NCBI GenBank assembly: GCA_004563715.1
Contig: SIRX01000189.1
Span: forward strand, 1-35,803
DNA from: Actinomycetota bacterium
Lineage (GTDB): Bacteria > Actinomycetota > Rubrobacteria > Rubrobacterales > Rubrobacteraceae
Length of the DNA: 35,803 nt
Direction: 5' to 3'
Positions 14,960 through 27,768 of the stretch are shown here, in pieces. Under the pieces are notes generated by a model, which saw only the letters and a list, made by a program, of their open reading frames with translations, had not been told where the DNA came from and made no database searches. The position numbers and the translations under genes are program-made. The first letter of the stretch is position 1, and every line of letters begins with the position of its first letter.

Positions 14960-16041
14960 CTAATCGTCTCCCTCGTCGTCTCTCAATGCTTTGTGCGCTA
15001 TGTCCAGCAGGTCCCAGACGACCCCGCTCGCCGTCCGCGCGGGGCCGGCGCCGGGGCCGCGTATGGTGAGGGTAACATCCGAGTAGCGCCGCGTGCGGAA
15101 GTCGAAGACGTTCTCCGGGCCGTTTATCGGGCCGAACGGGCTCTCGACCGGCTCGTCCACGAGGCCGACCTCGACGGGGCCCTCTTTCGGGATACGGGCC
15201 AGGTAGCGGAGCATGTGGTGCTCTTCTACGGCCAGGAGCCGCTCGGCGAAAGCGTCGTCGTGCTCCGGGAGGCGCACCATGAACTCCTCCAGGGGCACGT
15301 CCTCCAGGCCCTCCGGCACCAGGGACTGGTAGGGGATCTCCTCCGGCTCGATCTCGCGCCCCATCATCCGGGCCAGGATGATCGCCTTGCGGGCCACGTC
15401 CAGCCCAGAGAGGTCGTCGCGGGGGTCGGGCTCGGCGTAGGCGAGGGCCACGGCCTCCTTCACAGCCTCCGAGAAGCGGCGGCCACCCTCGACGGCGCTC
15501 ACAATGAAGCCTAGGGTGCCGCTCGGGCTGGCCTGGATCTCCAGGATCTCGTCGCCGCCCTCGATCAGGCCCCCCAGGGTGGAGATGATCGGCATCCCAG
15601 CCCCCACGGTCGCCTCGTGCCAGAGCCTGCCGGGCAGCATCTTGACGAGTTGCTCGTACGCCCGCTGGCTGCCGGAGAGCGGCCCCTTGTTGGAGAGCAC
15701 GAGGTAGGAGCCGTTCTGGATGCCGATGAGGTCCAGGTCGAACGTCCCGCCGTGCACCGCCAAGTCCACGACCACGCGGATCGCGCCGGGCGCGGGCTCG
15801 GAGCGCAGCACGTCCTCCAGCGGCTCCGTCCCGAGGTCGGAGAGCCTGCCGCCGTCCTCCTTTATCCGGATCGCCTGCGGCAGCAGCTCCTCTCCCACCA
15901 GCGCCCCCGAGGTGTCGGAGACCGCCCGGTACGAGACCTCCAGGTCGTGCCGTTCGCTCCAGCGCTTGCGCTCCTCCAGCACGATCTGGGCCACGGACCG
16001 CCCGACGTTGCCCATGCCGATCTGGACGATCTCCAGGCGCT

Positions 16042-16045
<4 letters not shown>
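14960..16045 (-). CDS. hom: Homoserine dehydrogenase, monofunctional
   Basis: It reduces aspartate semialdehyde to homoserine, the substrate of MetX. The 361-residue protein starts with a nucleotide-binding motif (IVQIGMGNVGRSVAQI) and has LSNKGPLSGS, HEATVGAGMPII and SGTLGFIVSAV, the family's conserved catalytic region. There is no C-terminal ACT domain, so allosteric threonine control as in longer enzymes is not expected. It starts at GTG with GGAGG four bases upstream and overlaps the lysC stop by 4 bp (GTGA). Together with the S-box control this suggests a methionine-dedicated isozyme. Confidence 0.96.
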
Positions 16046-19736
<3,691 letters not shown>

Positions 19737-19749
19737 ACTCGGTAGTAAT

Positions 19750-19854
19750 GCAGCCTCCTTCTGTCTCTTCCGGGTCCTACGCCGTAACACCCGCCGCCTT
19801 ATCGCGGCGTCCGTCCTACGCGCAACCCGCCCGTAGAAGAGGCTGCCCGCCTCT
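19750..19854 (-). promoter_or_regulatory. Expression platform of the SAM riboswitch: SD, anti-SD and hairpin
   Basis: On the minus strand, GCAGCCTC (19846-19839) is perfectly complementary over 8 nt to GAGGCTGC (19757-19750), which includes part of the metX Shine-Dalgarno sequence AAGGAGG. The same anti-SD segment can instead close a local 6-bp hairpin (AGAGGC/GCCTCT with a GGGCA loop, 19854-19838). These two pairings exclude each other. No T-run follows the hairpin, so control of translation initiation is more likely than termination. The link from SAM binding to one of the two states is an inference. Confidence 0.6.
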
Positions 19855-19855
19855 C

Positions 19856-19977
19856 CCCACATCTTCCAGGCCGGACATGACCGTCCTGCTGGACTTGGCA
19901 CCTCGCGGCCGGTCTTGCCTCGCCGCCGGTTGCCGCGGTTTCTCGGGGCCAGTTCCCTCCACCGCTCTCGATGCGAG
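19856..19977 (-). ncRNA. SAM-I (S-box) riboswitch aptamer
   Basis: The minus strand carries the S-box core elements in order. ATCGAGAGCGGTGGAGGGA gives the P1/P2 junction and kink-turn. CTGGCCC and GAAACC-GCGGCAACC follow with the pseudoknot and J2/3. GGTGCCAAGTCCAGCAGG forms P3/P4, and CCTGGAAGATG closes it. P1 pairs CTCGCATC (19977-19970) with GATGTGGG (19863-19856), using two wobble pairs. S-box RNAs bind S-adenosylmethionine and turn off methionine genes. It lies 120 nt before metX and is preceded by a good promoter. The conserved positions leave little doubt about the class. Confidence 0.94.
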
Positions 19978-19993
19978 TTAGCGCTAGGGAAGG

Positions 19994-20022
19994 ATGCTAA
20001 AGCCCCGGAAGCCCTTCGTCAA
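19994..20022 (-). promoter_or_regulatory. Predicted promoter of the riboswitch-met operon
   Basis: TTGACG (20022-20017) and TAGCAT (19999-19994) are spaced by exactly 17 bp on the minus strand. Transcription would begin near 19987, about 10 nt before the riboswitch P1 stem. The -35 element starts only 16 bp after the proS stop codon, so proS and the met operon have separate starts. Confidence 0.72.
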
Positions 20023-20037
20023 GAGCAATCCGGCGAG

Positions 20038-21468
20038 TTAGTAGGCGCGGGCGAAGATCGCCATCTCGCCCGGCTTGCCGGAGACGAGGTCCTTACCCTT
20101 CTGCCGCTCGGAGGAGAGCAGCCGGATGGTGGCCTTGGTGTCGGCCTTGATCTTCTCCTCGGTCTCTTCGGTCCCGTCCCAGGGCGCGACGACAAAACCC
20201 CGCTTCTTGGCGATGATCTCCTGGAATTCCTCGTAGGACTCCGCGTGGCGGGTGTTGGCCTCCCGGAACTCCGTGGCCTGGGCGAGCATGTTCTCCTGGA
20301 TCTCCTCCAGCAACTCCCGCAGCCGGTCTTTCGCCCCGGAACGCGGTACGAACTCCTTCTCCCCCGTGTCGCGCCGCACGAAGACGACCTGCCCCTTCTC
20401 GATGTCTTTCGGCCCGATCTCCACCCGCACCGGCACGCCCCGCAGCTCGTGCTCGTTGAACTTCCAGCCGGGCGAGTGCTCCTCGTCCAGGTCAACCTCC
20501 ATGCGGAAGCCGGCCGCCTGTAGCTCGACGTAGAGCTTCTCGGCCTCCTTGCGCACGTCCTCCTTGTTCTTGCCGCGCCAGATCGGCACGATGACCGCCT
20601 CCGTGGGCGCGAGCCGGGGCGGCAGCCTGAGCCCTCGGTCGTCGCCGTGGACCAGGATGAGCGCCCCGATAGTGCGCGTCGAGAAGCCCCAGGAGGTCTG
20701 GTACGGGTGGACCCGCTCCTGCTGCTCGTCCAGGAAGGTGATGTCGAACGCCCTCGCGAAGTTCTGGCCCAGGTCGTGGCTCGTAGCCGCCTGGAGCGCC
20801 CGGCCGTCGCCCATCAGGCCCTCGCAGGTGTAGGTCTCCACCGCGCCGCTAAAGCGTTCGGAGGGGCTCTTTACGCCGGTGAGGACCGGGATCGCCAGCG
20901 TCTCGTAGAACACGTCCCGGTAGACGCCGAGCATCCGCAGCGTCTCCTCGCGGGCCTCCCCGGCCGTGGCGTGGACGGTGTGGCCCTCCTGCCAGAGAAA
21001 CTCCGAGGTGCGGAGAAAAGGACGGGTGACCATCTCCCAGCGCAGGACGTTGGCCCACTGGTTAATCAGGAGCGGCAGGTCACGGTAGCTCTGGATCCAG
21101 CCCCGGTAAAACTCGCAGATGATGCTCTCGGAGGTCGGCCGGATCGCCAGCCGCTCCTCCAGCTCGTTGTCGCCCCCCATCGTGACCCAGGCGCACTCCG
21201 GGGCGAAGCCCTCGACGTGGTCGGCCTCTTTGTTCAGGAAGCTCTCGGGGATGAGCAGCGGGAAGTACGCGTTCACGTGACCGGTGGCCTTGAAGCGGTC
21301 GTCCAGGTCGCGCTGGATGCGCTCCCAGATCGCGAACCCGTAAGGCCGGATGGCGAACGTGCCGCGCACCGGCCCGTAGTCCGCCAGCTTCGCCATGCGC
21401 ACCAGATCCAGGTACCACCGGCTCGGATCCTCGCTCTTCTTCGTCAGCTTTTCGACCGCCTCGGCCAT
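20038..21468 (-). CDS. proS: Prolyl-tRNA synthetase, short (archaeal/eukaryotic-like) form
   Basis: It charges tRNA-Pro. The 476-residue class II synthetase begins with the body domain (SRWYLDLVRMAKLADYGPVRGTFAIRPYG). It has HVNAYFPLLIPESFL (motif 1 region), RPTSESIICEF, and LRWEMVTRPFLRTSEFLWQEGH (motif 2). It lacks the roughly 180-residue editing insertion of the longer bacterial type and ends in a hydrophobic-aromatic tail (MAIFARAY), as the short ProS type 3 form does. The ATG at 21468 has AGGAG five bases upstream; longer frames give low-complexity sequence. A TATACT -10 candidate lies about 34 bp upstream. Confidence 0.95.
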   Translation of the reverse strand: MAEAVEKLTKKSEDPSRWYLDLVRMAKLADYGPVRGTFAIRPYGFAIWERIQRDLDDRFKATGHVNAYFPLLIPESFLNKEADHVEGFAPECAWVTMGGDNELEERLAIRPTSESIICEFYRGWIQSYRDLPLLINQWANVLRWEMVTRPFLRTSEFLWQEGHTVHATAGEAREETLRMLGVYRDVFYETLAIPVLTGVKSPSERFSGAVETYTCEGLMGDGRALQAATSHDLGQNFARAFDITFLDEQQERVHPYQTSWGFSTRTIGALILVHGDDRGLRLPPRLAPTEAVIVPIWRGKNKEDVRKEAEKLYVELQAAGFRMEVDLDEEHSPGWKFNEHELRGVPVRVEIGPKDIEKGQVVFVRRDTGEKEFVPRSGAKDRLRELLEEIQENMLAQATEFREANTRHAESYEEFQEIIAKKRGFVVAPWDGTEETEEKIKADTKATIRLLSSERQKGKDLVSGKPGEMAIFARAY

Positions 21469-21501
21469 CAGCGCTCCTCTCTCGATACGAGTCGAACCGC
21501 C

Positions 21502-21507
21502 AGTATA
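21502..21507 (-). promoter_or_regulatory. Candidate -10 box (TATACT) for proS
   Basis: TATACT on the minus strand lies 33 bp before the proS ATG. The sequence 17 bp upstream is CCAACA, a weak -35 match. Only the -10 element is reasonably supported. Confidence 0.42.
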
Positions 21508-21581
21508 GCGTCCGGCCTCGGGCGTGTTGGCCCAGCTGCGTTGTCCCGGAAGCTGCCCCCGGGGCTCCCGTCCGGGCTCCT

Positions 21582-23552
21582 CTAGCGCGGAGAGACTTGC
21601 TCCCGGGTGGTCTCCTGTCTCCCGGCGGCCTGCTCCTCGACCTTCTTGCCGAAGACGAAGAGCCCTCCGATAGCCAGGGCGACGCCGAGGGGCAACATCA
21701 GCCACCACGGCAGGCCGAACCCGACCGGGAGCAGCCCGATAAACAGCGCTATGGCCCCGGTGAACAGGGCGTAGGGGAGCTGGGTGCGGACGTGGTCTAT
21801 GTGGTCGCAGCCGGAGGCCATCGAGGAGATGATGGTGGTGTCTGATATCGGGGAGCAGTGGTCGCCCCAGACCGCCCCGGCGAGCACCGTCGAGACCGCC
21901 GCATACATTATGTAGTAACCCTCGGGACCCGCCAGGTCGTTGGCCTGCATAATGCCCCAGGTCAGCGGTATCGTCAGCGGTATCAGGATGCTCATGGTCC
22001 CCCAGCTCGTGCCGGTGGAGAACGCGGTCGCCGCGGCCACGACGAAGACCAGGGCCGGTACCACGGCGGGCGGCAGGGCCTCGCCCAGCACCGAGACCAG
22101 GTAGTCGCCGGTGCCCAGCACGCCGGTCACGTCCGAGAGCGCCCAGGCGAGGACCAGGATGATCAGGACGAAGAGCATCGAGCGGACCCCCGTGTACCAG
22201 GCGTTCATCGTCTCTCCCAGTGAGAGAAGACGCTGACCGAGCGTAAGGATCACCGCCGTTACCACGCCCAGGAGCGATCCCCAGACCAGGGTCGCGAACG
22301 GGTCCGCGCTCCCGATGATGTCCCGCAGGTTGTCCCCTTCGCCGGTGACGTAGAGCCCGATCATGGCCGTTCCCACCAGCACCACTATGGGGATCACCGC
22401 GTTGAAAGCCCGCTCCGAGGTCTCGGCGGGCGGCTCCATCTCGTCGCCACCGGCCGCCGCGGAGTCCACCTCCGCGCCGTCACGCAGCACCTTGTTCTCG
22501 ACGCGGGAGCGTATCTCCGCCGCGTACATCGGGCCGAAGTCCCGGCCCGTGAAGGCAACCGCAAAGACGAAGAGTATGGTTATTATGGGGTAGAAGGCGT
22601 ACGGGATAGAGTTCAGGAAGATGCCGTACGCCGACTGGTCGAAGCCCTCGATCGCGCCGACCGCATCACCTATAAGACCGACCTGGAAGCCGATCCAGGT
22701 CGAGACCAGCGCGATGGTCGCCACCGGCGCCGCCGTCGAGTCGACGATGTACGCGAGCTTTTCCCGGGAGACCCTGAGCCGGTCCGTTATCGCCCGCATC
22801 GTGTTGCCCACGACGAGCGTGTTGGCGTAGTCGTCGAAGAAGATGGCGAGGCCCAGCACGCCCGTCGAGACCTGTCCCCGCCGCGGGTTGCTGGCGAAAC
22901 CGACGATCCGGTTGACCACCCCCCGCATGCCGCCGTTGCGGGAGATGATGCCGACCATACCCCCGATCATGAGGGTAAACACGATGATGGAGGCGTGCCC
23001 CGTATCCCCGTCCGGCGGCGACAGCGCCTCTATGACGTAGACGTTGATGGTGTCGAGCAGCCCGTACCACAGGGCGCCCAAAGAGACGCCGTGGGTCATG
23101 GCCGCCCCGAGAAAGATACCCAGAAAGAGCGCCGGGATGACCTGCCGGAAGACCAGGGCCACCGCTATGGCCAGCAGCGGCGGCAGGACCGAGAACCACC
23201 CCGGTATGGAGAGCGTGGTCTCCTCGGCGACGGCCTCGCCCTCCGCCACGACCTCCATCGGGACCTCGCCGGTCTCTTCGACCACGATGTCCTCGGCCGT
23301 GGCCACCCCTTCCGAGAACTCCAGCCCGTAGTCCTGCCCGGCGACCCGCAGTTGGACGTCCTCGGCCGGCGAGCCGGTAGCCTCTACATCCACGCTGAAC
23401 GGTATGCCCTCCAGCACCACCTGCGGCGGCTCTGCGAGGGAGTAGTCGGTTCCGTCCTGGGCCCAAACCTGCCCGGTCAGCGCGAACAGAAAAACAAAGG
23501 CCAGCAAGAGCGTTCGGGTCAGCAACTTTCCACCCCCACGAAACACCCTCAT
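21582..23552 (-). CDS. NhaC-family Na+/H+ antiporter with an exported N-terminal domain
   Basis: This 656-residue membrane protein exchanges ions across the cytoplasmic membrane; the exact substrate is not known. Residues 1-31 form a signal-like hydrophobic segment ending near QVWAQDG. About 90 residues of beta-rich, acidic sequence follow (residues 32-120), likely outside the cell. Then come about 12 membrane segments. Family motifs are IFFDDYANTLVVGNTMRAI and GDHCSPISDTTIISSMASG, then HIDHVRTQLPYA. The ATG at 23552 has AAGGAGG five bases upstream. NhaC proteins I recall are usually about 460-520 residues, so the N-terminal domain is an extra. Confidence 0.88.
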   Translation of the reverse strand: MRVFRGGGKLLTRTLLLAFVFLFALTGQVWAQDGTDYSLAEPPQVVLEGIPFSVDVEATGSPAEDVQLRVAGQDYGLEFSEGVATAEDIVVEETGEVPMEVVAEGEAVAEETTLSIPGWFSVLPPLLAIAVALVFRQVIPALFLGIFLGAAMTHGVSLGALWYGLLDTINVYVIEALSPPDGDTGHASIIVFTLMIGGMVGIISRNGGMRGVVNRIVGFASNPRRGQVSTGVLGLAIFFDDYANTLVVGNTMRAITDRLRVSREKLAYIVDSTAAPVATIALVSTWIGFQVGLIGDAVGAIEGFDQSAYGIFLNSIPYAFYPIITILFVFAVAFTGRDFGPMYAAEIRSRVENKVLRDGAEVDSAAAGGDEMEPPAETSERAFNAVIPIVVLVGTAMIGLYVTGEGDNLRDIIGSADPFATLVWGSLLGVVTAVILTLGQRLLSLGETMNAWYTGVRSMLFVLIILVLAWALSDVTGVLGTGDYLVSVLGEALPPAVVPALVFVVAAATAFSTGTSWGTMSILIPLTIPLTWGIMQANDLAGPEGYYIMYAAVSTVLAGAVWGDHCSPISDTTIISSMASGCDHIDHVRTQLPYALFTGAIALFIGLLPVGFGLPWWLMLPLGVALAIGGLFVFGKKVEEQAAGRQETTREQVSPR

Positions 23553-23612
23553 GAACGCCTCCTTTTTCGGCCCCACGCCCTTTCGGTTGCAAGCTACATT
23601 AGCAGATTTTCA

Positions 23613-23642
23613 CCTCCTGCGGCACGGCTTTGCCGCGGGAGG
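23613..23642 (-). terminator. Hairpin between serS and the antiporter gene
   Basis: CCTCC-C-GCGGCA-AAGCCG-TGCCGC-A-GGAGG on the minus strand makes an 11-bp stem with one C/A mismatch and a 6-nt loop. It starts 19 bp after the serS stop. No T-run follows, so it could be a factor-assisted terminator or an mRNA 3'-end stabiliser. Confidence 0.5.
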
Positions 23643-23660
23643 CATCGCTTCTGGCATGAC

Positions 23661-24944
23661 CTACCCGCCGGGCTCCAGCGTCTCCTTGCCGACGTAAGGA
23701 ACGAGCGCCTCCGGAAGCTTTACGGAGCCCCATCCCTGCTGGTAGACCTCCAGCAGGGCTATGAGGACACGGCTTATGGCGAGGGCCGTTCCGTTGAGGG
23801 TGTGGAGGAGCTGCGGGCGTCCCCCCGGCTCCGCCCGACGATAGCGGATAGCGAGCCGCCGGGCTTGGAAGTCGGTGGTGTTGGAGGTGCTGGTGACCTC
23901 GCCGTACTCACCGGCCTCTCCCCTGCCCGGCATCCAGGCTTCGAGGTCGTACTTGCGGTAGGCGGCGCCGCCGAGATCGCCGGTGCAGATGTCCACGACC
24001 CGGTACGGAAGCCCGAGGCCCTGGAAAATCCGCTCCTCGATCCCGACCATCTCCTCGTGCAAAGCATCCGACTGCTCCGGGGTGGTGAAGGCGAACATCT
24101 CGACCTTGGTGAACTGGTGGACCCGGTAGAGGCCCCGGCTCGCCCGCCCGTGGGAGCCGGCCTCCGTGCGGAAGCAGTGCGAGAGCCCGGCGTAGCGCAG
24201 GGGCAGGCGGTCCTCATCCAGGATCTCGCCCGTGTGCTGGCCGGCGAGCGTTATCTCGGCGGTGGCGATCAGGGAGAGGTCGGTGTCTTCGACGGAGTAG
24301 ATCTGGGTCTCCGGCCCGCGCGGGATGAAGCCGGTCCCCACCAGCGCCTCGTCGCGCGCCAGGTCCGGCGTTATCGTGGGCTCGTAGCCGCGCTCCACGA
24401 GGACGTCCATCGCGTAGCGGATGAGCCCCAGCTCCAGGAGCACCGCGTCGCCGCGCAGGAAGTAGAACTTGCTCCCGGTGGTCTTCGCTCCCGCGTCGAA
24501 GTCTATGATGCCCAGCGCCTCCCCGAGCGCCACGTGGTCCTTCGGCTCGAAGGAGAAGGCCGGGACATCTCCCCAGCGCCGGATCTCGACGTTCTCCGTG
24601 TCGTCCTTGCCGATGGGCGAGTCGGGGTGGGTCATGTTCGGGATGTTGAGCTGCTCCTCGCGCAAGCGCACCTCGACCTCCGCCAACTCCGCCTCCCGCG
24701 CGGGGATCTGGGCCTTCACGCCTTTCGACTCCTCGACGAGCCGCCCGCGCTCCTCCGGGTCGCTCCGCGGTATCTCTTTGGAGAGTATGTTCTGGCGCTG
24801 GCGCAGCTCGTTCAGCCCGCTGATCAGCGTCGAGCGCCGGTCGCTGAGGCGCACGACGAGGTCCACGTCGGCCTCGACGCCGCGGTTCCGGCAGTTTTCC
24901 TTTACGGCCTCCGCGTTCTCGCGGATAAACTTGAGATCCAGCAC
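23661..24944 (-). CDS. serS: Seryl-tRNA synthetase
   Basis: It charges tRNA-Ser and tRNA-Sec. The 427-residue class II enzyme has the N-terminal coiled-coil arm (about residues 30-100, VVRLSDRRSTLISGLNELRQRQ). It has GSKFYFLRGDAVLLELGLIRYAMD, the TAEITLAGQH serine site, motif 2 (SHCFRTEAGSHGRASRGLYRVHQF) and motif 3 (LNGTALAISRVLIALLE). Length is normal. It starts at GTG with GGGAGG five bases upstream. It lies 65 bp after the methyltransferase gene and may be read from the same upstream promoter. No T-box is seen in the short gap. Confidence 0.97.
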   Translation of the reverse strand: MLDLKFIRENAEAVKENCRNRGVEADVDLVVRLSDRRSTLISGLNELRQRQNILSKEIPRSDPEERGRLVEESKGVKAQIPAREAELAEVEVRLREEQLNIPNMTHPDSPIGKDDTENVEIRRWGDVPAFSFEPKDHVALGEALGIIDFDAGAKTTGSKFYFLRGDAVLLELGLIRYAMDVLVERGYEPTITPDLARDEALVGTGFIPRGPETQIYSVEDTDLSLIATAEITLAGQHTGEILDEDRLPLRYAGLSHCFRTEAGSHGRASRGLYRVHQFTKVEMFAFTTPEQSDALHEEMVGIEERIFQGLGLPYRVVDICTGDLGGAAYRKYDLEAWMPGRGEAGEYGEVTSTSNTTDFQARRLAIRYRRAEPGGRPQLLHTLNGTALAISRVLIALLEVYQQGWGSVKLPEALVPYVGKETLEPGG

Positions 24945-25009
24945 GATAACCTCCCTCGGGTGTGCGACTATCGTCTCTGGCGGCTGTCCGGCGTCTCCGC
25001 CGTCCTATC

Positions 25010-25537
25010 CTATCCAGTACCCTCCGGCTCCGCCAACTCCTCCAGCGCCCGCTCCTCCTCCCGGATCCTCACCGCGAGCAACACCGCGTTGAGCGCGGAG
25101 AAGACCAGCGCCGTCGTCCGGGCGCCAAAGACCAGGGGCAGCGTAGCTATCTCGGCCACCACGACGAGGTAGTTCGGGTGCTTGAGGTACCTGTAAGGGC
25201 CGCGCCGGACGAGCTTCGCGCCGGGCACGACCAGTATCCGCGTGCTCCAGTACTCGCCGAGCGAGGATATCACCCAGTACCGCAACGGCTGCGCGAGCAG
25301 GTACAGGGCCAGCGGCCCGCGCCGGAGGCCCGCCGGCCTGCCGCGCAACAGGCCCTCGGCCAGCGTCGAGAGGAGCCACAGGCCGTGCAGGGCGACCATG
25401 AACGGGTAGTGCTCCCGCCCGCGCTCCACCGCGCCCCGCGCGCGCAGCCGGCGCTCGTTGCGCCGCGAGTGGGCCAGCTCCAGAAGCCGCTGGAGAACCA
25501 GGAGGGAGATGCCGGCTAGCAGGGGTTTCTTCGACAC
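25010..25537 (-). CDS. ICMT-like integral membrane methyltransferase (alkylpyrone O-methyltransferase type)
   Basis: The 175-residue protein has about four to five membrane segments. Its C-terminal motif (LVRRGPYRYLKHPNYLVVVAEI) is characteristic of isoprenylcysteine carboxyl methyltransferase-like enzymes, where it binds S-adenosylmethionine. In Bacillus subtilis a homologous gene (ypbQ/bpsB) sits beside a type III polyketide synthase gene and its product methylates alkylpyrones. Here the gene starts 4 bp after such a synthase, so the same role is a good inference. It starts at GTG with AGGTG eight bases upstream. It could be part of a SAM-using step balanced by the nearby met operon, but nothing in the sequence shows this. 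Confidence 0.85.
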   Translation of the reverse strand: MSKKPLLAGISLLVLQRLLELAHSRRNERRLRARGAVERGREHYPFMVALHGLWLLSTLAEGLLRGRPAGLRRGPLALYLLAQPLRYWVISSLGEYWSTRILVVPGAKLVRRGPYRYLKHPNYLVVVAEIATLPLVFGARTTALVFSALNAVLLAVRIREEERALEELAEPEGTG

Positions 25538-25541
25538 CGGT

Positions 25542-26600
25542 TCAACACCTGAAAAACACGTGCTCGGCGGAGAAGCCCGGCCCCATGGCGGAGACCACGC
25601 CCAGGTCCCCCGGGGCGTACTCGCCGCCCTCCAGAAACCGCTCCAGGATAAACAACACCGTGGCCGCCGACATGTTGCCGTAATCCCGCAGCACCCCCCG
25701 CGAGAGAACCAGGCCGCCGGGCTCGATCCCCAGCGCTTCCTCCAGGGCGTCCAGCACCTTGGCGCCGCCGGGATGCAGGACGAAGTGCTTCAGGTCCGCG
25801 AATTCGAACCCCAGGTACCCGCAAGACTCCTCCAGGCTGTCGCGGAAGTGGTCGTGCACGATGATCGGGACGTTGCGGGAGAGGATCACGTTAAAGCCCG
25901 TCTCCGTGAACCTCCAGCCCATCACGCCCTCGGTGCCGGGCCAGGTTACGCAGTCCTCCCCGACCAGGGTAGGTCCCTCGCCCTCCGTGCCGACGACCAC
26001 GGCGGCAGCCCCATCGGAGAAGAGGCTGGTGGAGACGATGTTGGCCTTCGAGGCGTCGCCCCGCTGAAACGTCAGGCCGCAGAGCTCGGTCGCCACGAGC
26101 AACACCGGCTTTCCGGGGTGGCTCCGCGACCAATCGGCGGCCCGGGCGAGCCCGCCGGCCCCGGCGGCGCACCCGTGCCCGAAGAGGGCCTCGCGCCGCG
26201 TGTGCCGCTCCGGGATGCCGAGCTCGAAGAGGAGCCTGGAGTCCAGCGAGGGGGTAGCGAGCCCGGTCGTGGAGACGAAGTACAGCGCCCCGATCTCCGA
26301 AGCCCCCACCCCGGCCTTGTCCAGCGCCCGGCGGGCCGCCTTCGCCGAGAGCTCCAGCGCGTGCTCGACGTAGAGGTCGTTCTTCTCCGCGAAGGTGTGG
26401 TCTTCCTCGAACCACTCGCGCGGCACGCAGAAGTTGCGCCCCTCGATGTTCACGTTGTCGAACACCGGCAGTAGCCGGTCGATGTCCCGGTGGGCCGCGC
26501 CGAACATGCCGCGCGCGAAGTCCTTGACCTCGGCCTGCCCGATGCGGTGGGGCGGCACGGCGGTCGCCACGGAGAGGATCCTGGGGTCCGGCGCGCTCAA
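25542..26600 (-). CDS. Type III polyketide synthase (chalcone synthase fold)
   Basis: Type III synthases condense acyl-CoA starters with malonyl-CoA to make pyrones, resorcinols or chalcones. The 352-residue protein has all three catalytic residues: Cys144 in [10 protein letters not shown], His276 in VLHPGGAKV and Asn309 in [19 protein letters not shown] and the C-terminal [12 protein letters not shown] are also typical. By its partner (an ICMT-like methyltransferase) it most resembles bacterial alkylpyrone synthases such as BpsA. The TTG start overlaps the nitroreductase stop by 4 bp (TTGA), indicating coupled translation. Confidence 0.93.
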   Translation of the reverse strand: MSAPDPRILSVATAVPPHRIGQAEVKDFARGMFGAAHRDIDRLLPVFDNVNIEGRNFCVPREWFEEDHTFAEKNDLYVEHALELSAKAARRALDKAGVGASEIGALYFVSTTGLATPSLDSRLLFELGIPERHTRREALFGHGCAAGAGGLARAADWSRSHPGKPVLLVATELCGLTFQRGDASKANIVSTSLFSDGAAAVVVGTEGEGPTLVGEDCVTWPGTEGVMGWRFTETGFNVILSRNVPIIVHDHFRDSLEESCGYLGFEFADLKHFVLHPGGAKVLDALEEALGIEPGGLVLSRGVLRDYGNMSAATVLFILERFLEGGEYAPGDLGVVSAMGPGFSAEHVFFRC

Positions 26601-27448
26601 CGCTCTACCGGGCGGGTCTTTGTCGCCGGACCGGGTGAGCCTCCACCCGGCGTGGTCTCCGGCTCCGTGTCCGGCTCCGGCGTGACGCAGGAGTTGCGGA
26701 AGACGTACTGGGAGAGCCGCTTGCGCTGGCTGCTGGACCAGTCGATGGTCGGGCGGCGCTGGTCCGGCGGCACGTACCCCAGGCGGTAGACGGCCATGAG
26801 CTCCAGGTCGTCGGGCTTGTCTATGAGGTGCTCGATCCTGCGCCAGTTCTCCGGGATCTCCATCGGCGTCGAGACGAACTGGATGCCCATACCGATCTCG
26901 GTCGTCGTCAGCCAGATGTTCTCGACCGCAGCCCCCATCCCGAACAAGGAGTAGAAGCCGGATAGCTCGCCGGGCCGGTACTCCGCCTTGTCCAGCAAGA
27001 CCGCCAGCAACAGCGGCGAGCCGGCCACCAGCTTGCGGTTGTCCTCGCCCAGGGTCTTCGGCACGCCGAAGCGGTTCATGATGGCCTGCCCGGTCTCGCT
27101 GAAGATGTGCTTGCGGAACGGCTTCAGCACGGCCGGCATCTGGTCGATAAAGATACCGTCGCGCCGCTCCTCCATCTCCCGCTCCGAGAAGCGGAAGTAA
27201 GGCCGGTAGCGCTTCCAGAACGTCCCTTCCTCCATGAGGCGGGTCATGCTCTCGCCGCTGATGCGCGCGATCTCCTCTATGGTCTCCCGGTCGTCTATGA
27301 GCACGAAGCGCCAGGGCTGGCTGTTGAAGTGCGACGGCGCCCGGGAGGCTACCTCCATTAGCAGCCGCTGGTGTTCGGGCTTTACCGGGTCCGGCAGAAA
27401 AGGACCGTTCGTAGTCCTGCGGCGTCTGAGGGTGTCGAGGAACTCCAA
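26597..27448 (-). CDS. Nitroreductase-family flavoprotein
   Basis: The family binds FMN and uses NAD(P)H to reduce quinones, nitro groups or other acceptors; some members act in natural product tailoring. The 283-residue protein begins with [13 protein letters not shown] and [18 protein letters not shown], an FMN-binding signature. It continues with [23 protein letters not shown]. The last about 35 residues are a Pro/Thr/Glu-rich tail. It starts at TTG with AGGAGG seven bases upstream. It overlaps the type III synthase gene by 4 bp, so a role in the same pathway is plausible but unproven. Confidence 0.87.
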   Translation of the reverse strand: MEFLDTLRRRRTTNGPFLPDPVKPEHQRLLMEVASRAPSHFNSQPWRFVLIDDRETIEEIARISGESMTRLMEEGTFWKRYRPYFRFSEREMEERRDGIFIDQMPAVLKPFRKHIFSETGQAIMNRFGVPKTLGEDNRKLVAGSPLLLAVLLDKAEYRPGELSGFYSLFGMGAAVENIWLTTTEIGMGIQFVSTPMEIPENWRRIEHLIDKPDDLELMAVYRLGYVPPDQRRPTIDWSSSQRKRLSQYVFRNSCVTPEPDTEPETTPGGGSPGPATKTRPVER

Positions 27449-27459
27449 AGTCTAGCCTC

Positions 27460-27768
27460 CTAGATCATTCGTACGAGCCCGGCGGCGTAGAAGACCAGGG
27501 CCGCCACCGCCAGCGCCGCGTGGCCCGCCGTGCCGGCCCGCACCCGCGGCAGGACCGTGAACAGCACCAGGACCGGCAGCAGCACCCAGCGGTAAGGCGC
27601 CCCCTGCCAGAACCCCACCACCGCCGCCGCCGCGGCCGAGGCGAAAACGGCGAAAAACAGCGCGTGGTGCAGCCAGCGGAATGGCTTCGTGTCCACCAGC
27701 CTGAACTGCACGAGTATGCCGAGCAAAAAATTTGCCACAAACAACATGGTAGCGGCGTAGAAGATCAC
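27460..27768 (-). CDS. Small four-helix membrane protein of unknown function
   Basis: The 102-residue product is almost entirely hydrophobic, with about four membrane segments (residues 3-22, 36-55, 61-75 and 81-99). HHALFF lies in the second segment. I choose the GTG at 27768, which has GGAGG eight bases upstream; a frame opening at 27804 has no such signal. It lies 11 bp before the nitroreductase gene, and its stop is next to that gene's ribosome site. It is probably the first gene of the polyketide cluster. I do not recognise a family. Confidence 0.65.
   Translation of the reverse strand: MIFYAATMLFVANFLLGILVQFRLVDTKPFRWLHHALFFAVFASAAAAAVVGFWQGAPYRWVLLPVLVLFTVLPRVRAGTAGHAALAVAALVFYAAGLVRMI

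Noticed and set aside
23613-23642. Strong intrinsic terminator after serS
   Set aside because: The stem is good but there is no T-run on either strand, so it is kept only as a lower-confidence hairpin.
24945-25009. Possible T-box leader before serS
   Set aside because: The gap is only 65 bp and no T-box sequence or specifier hairpin is visible.
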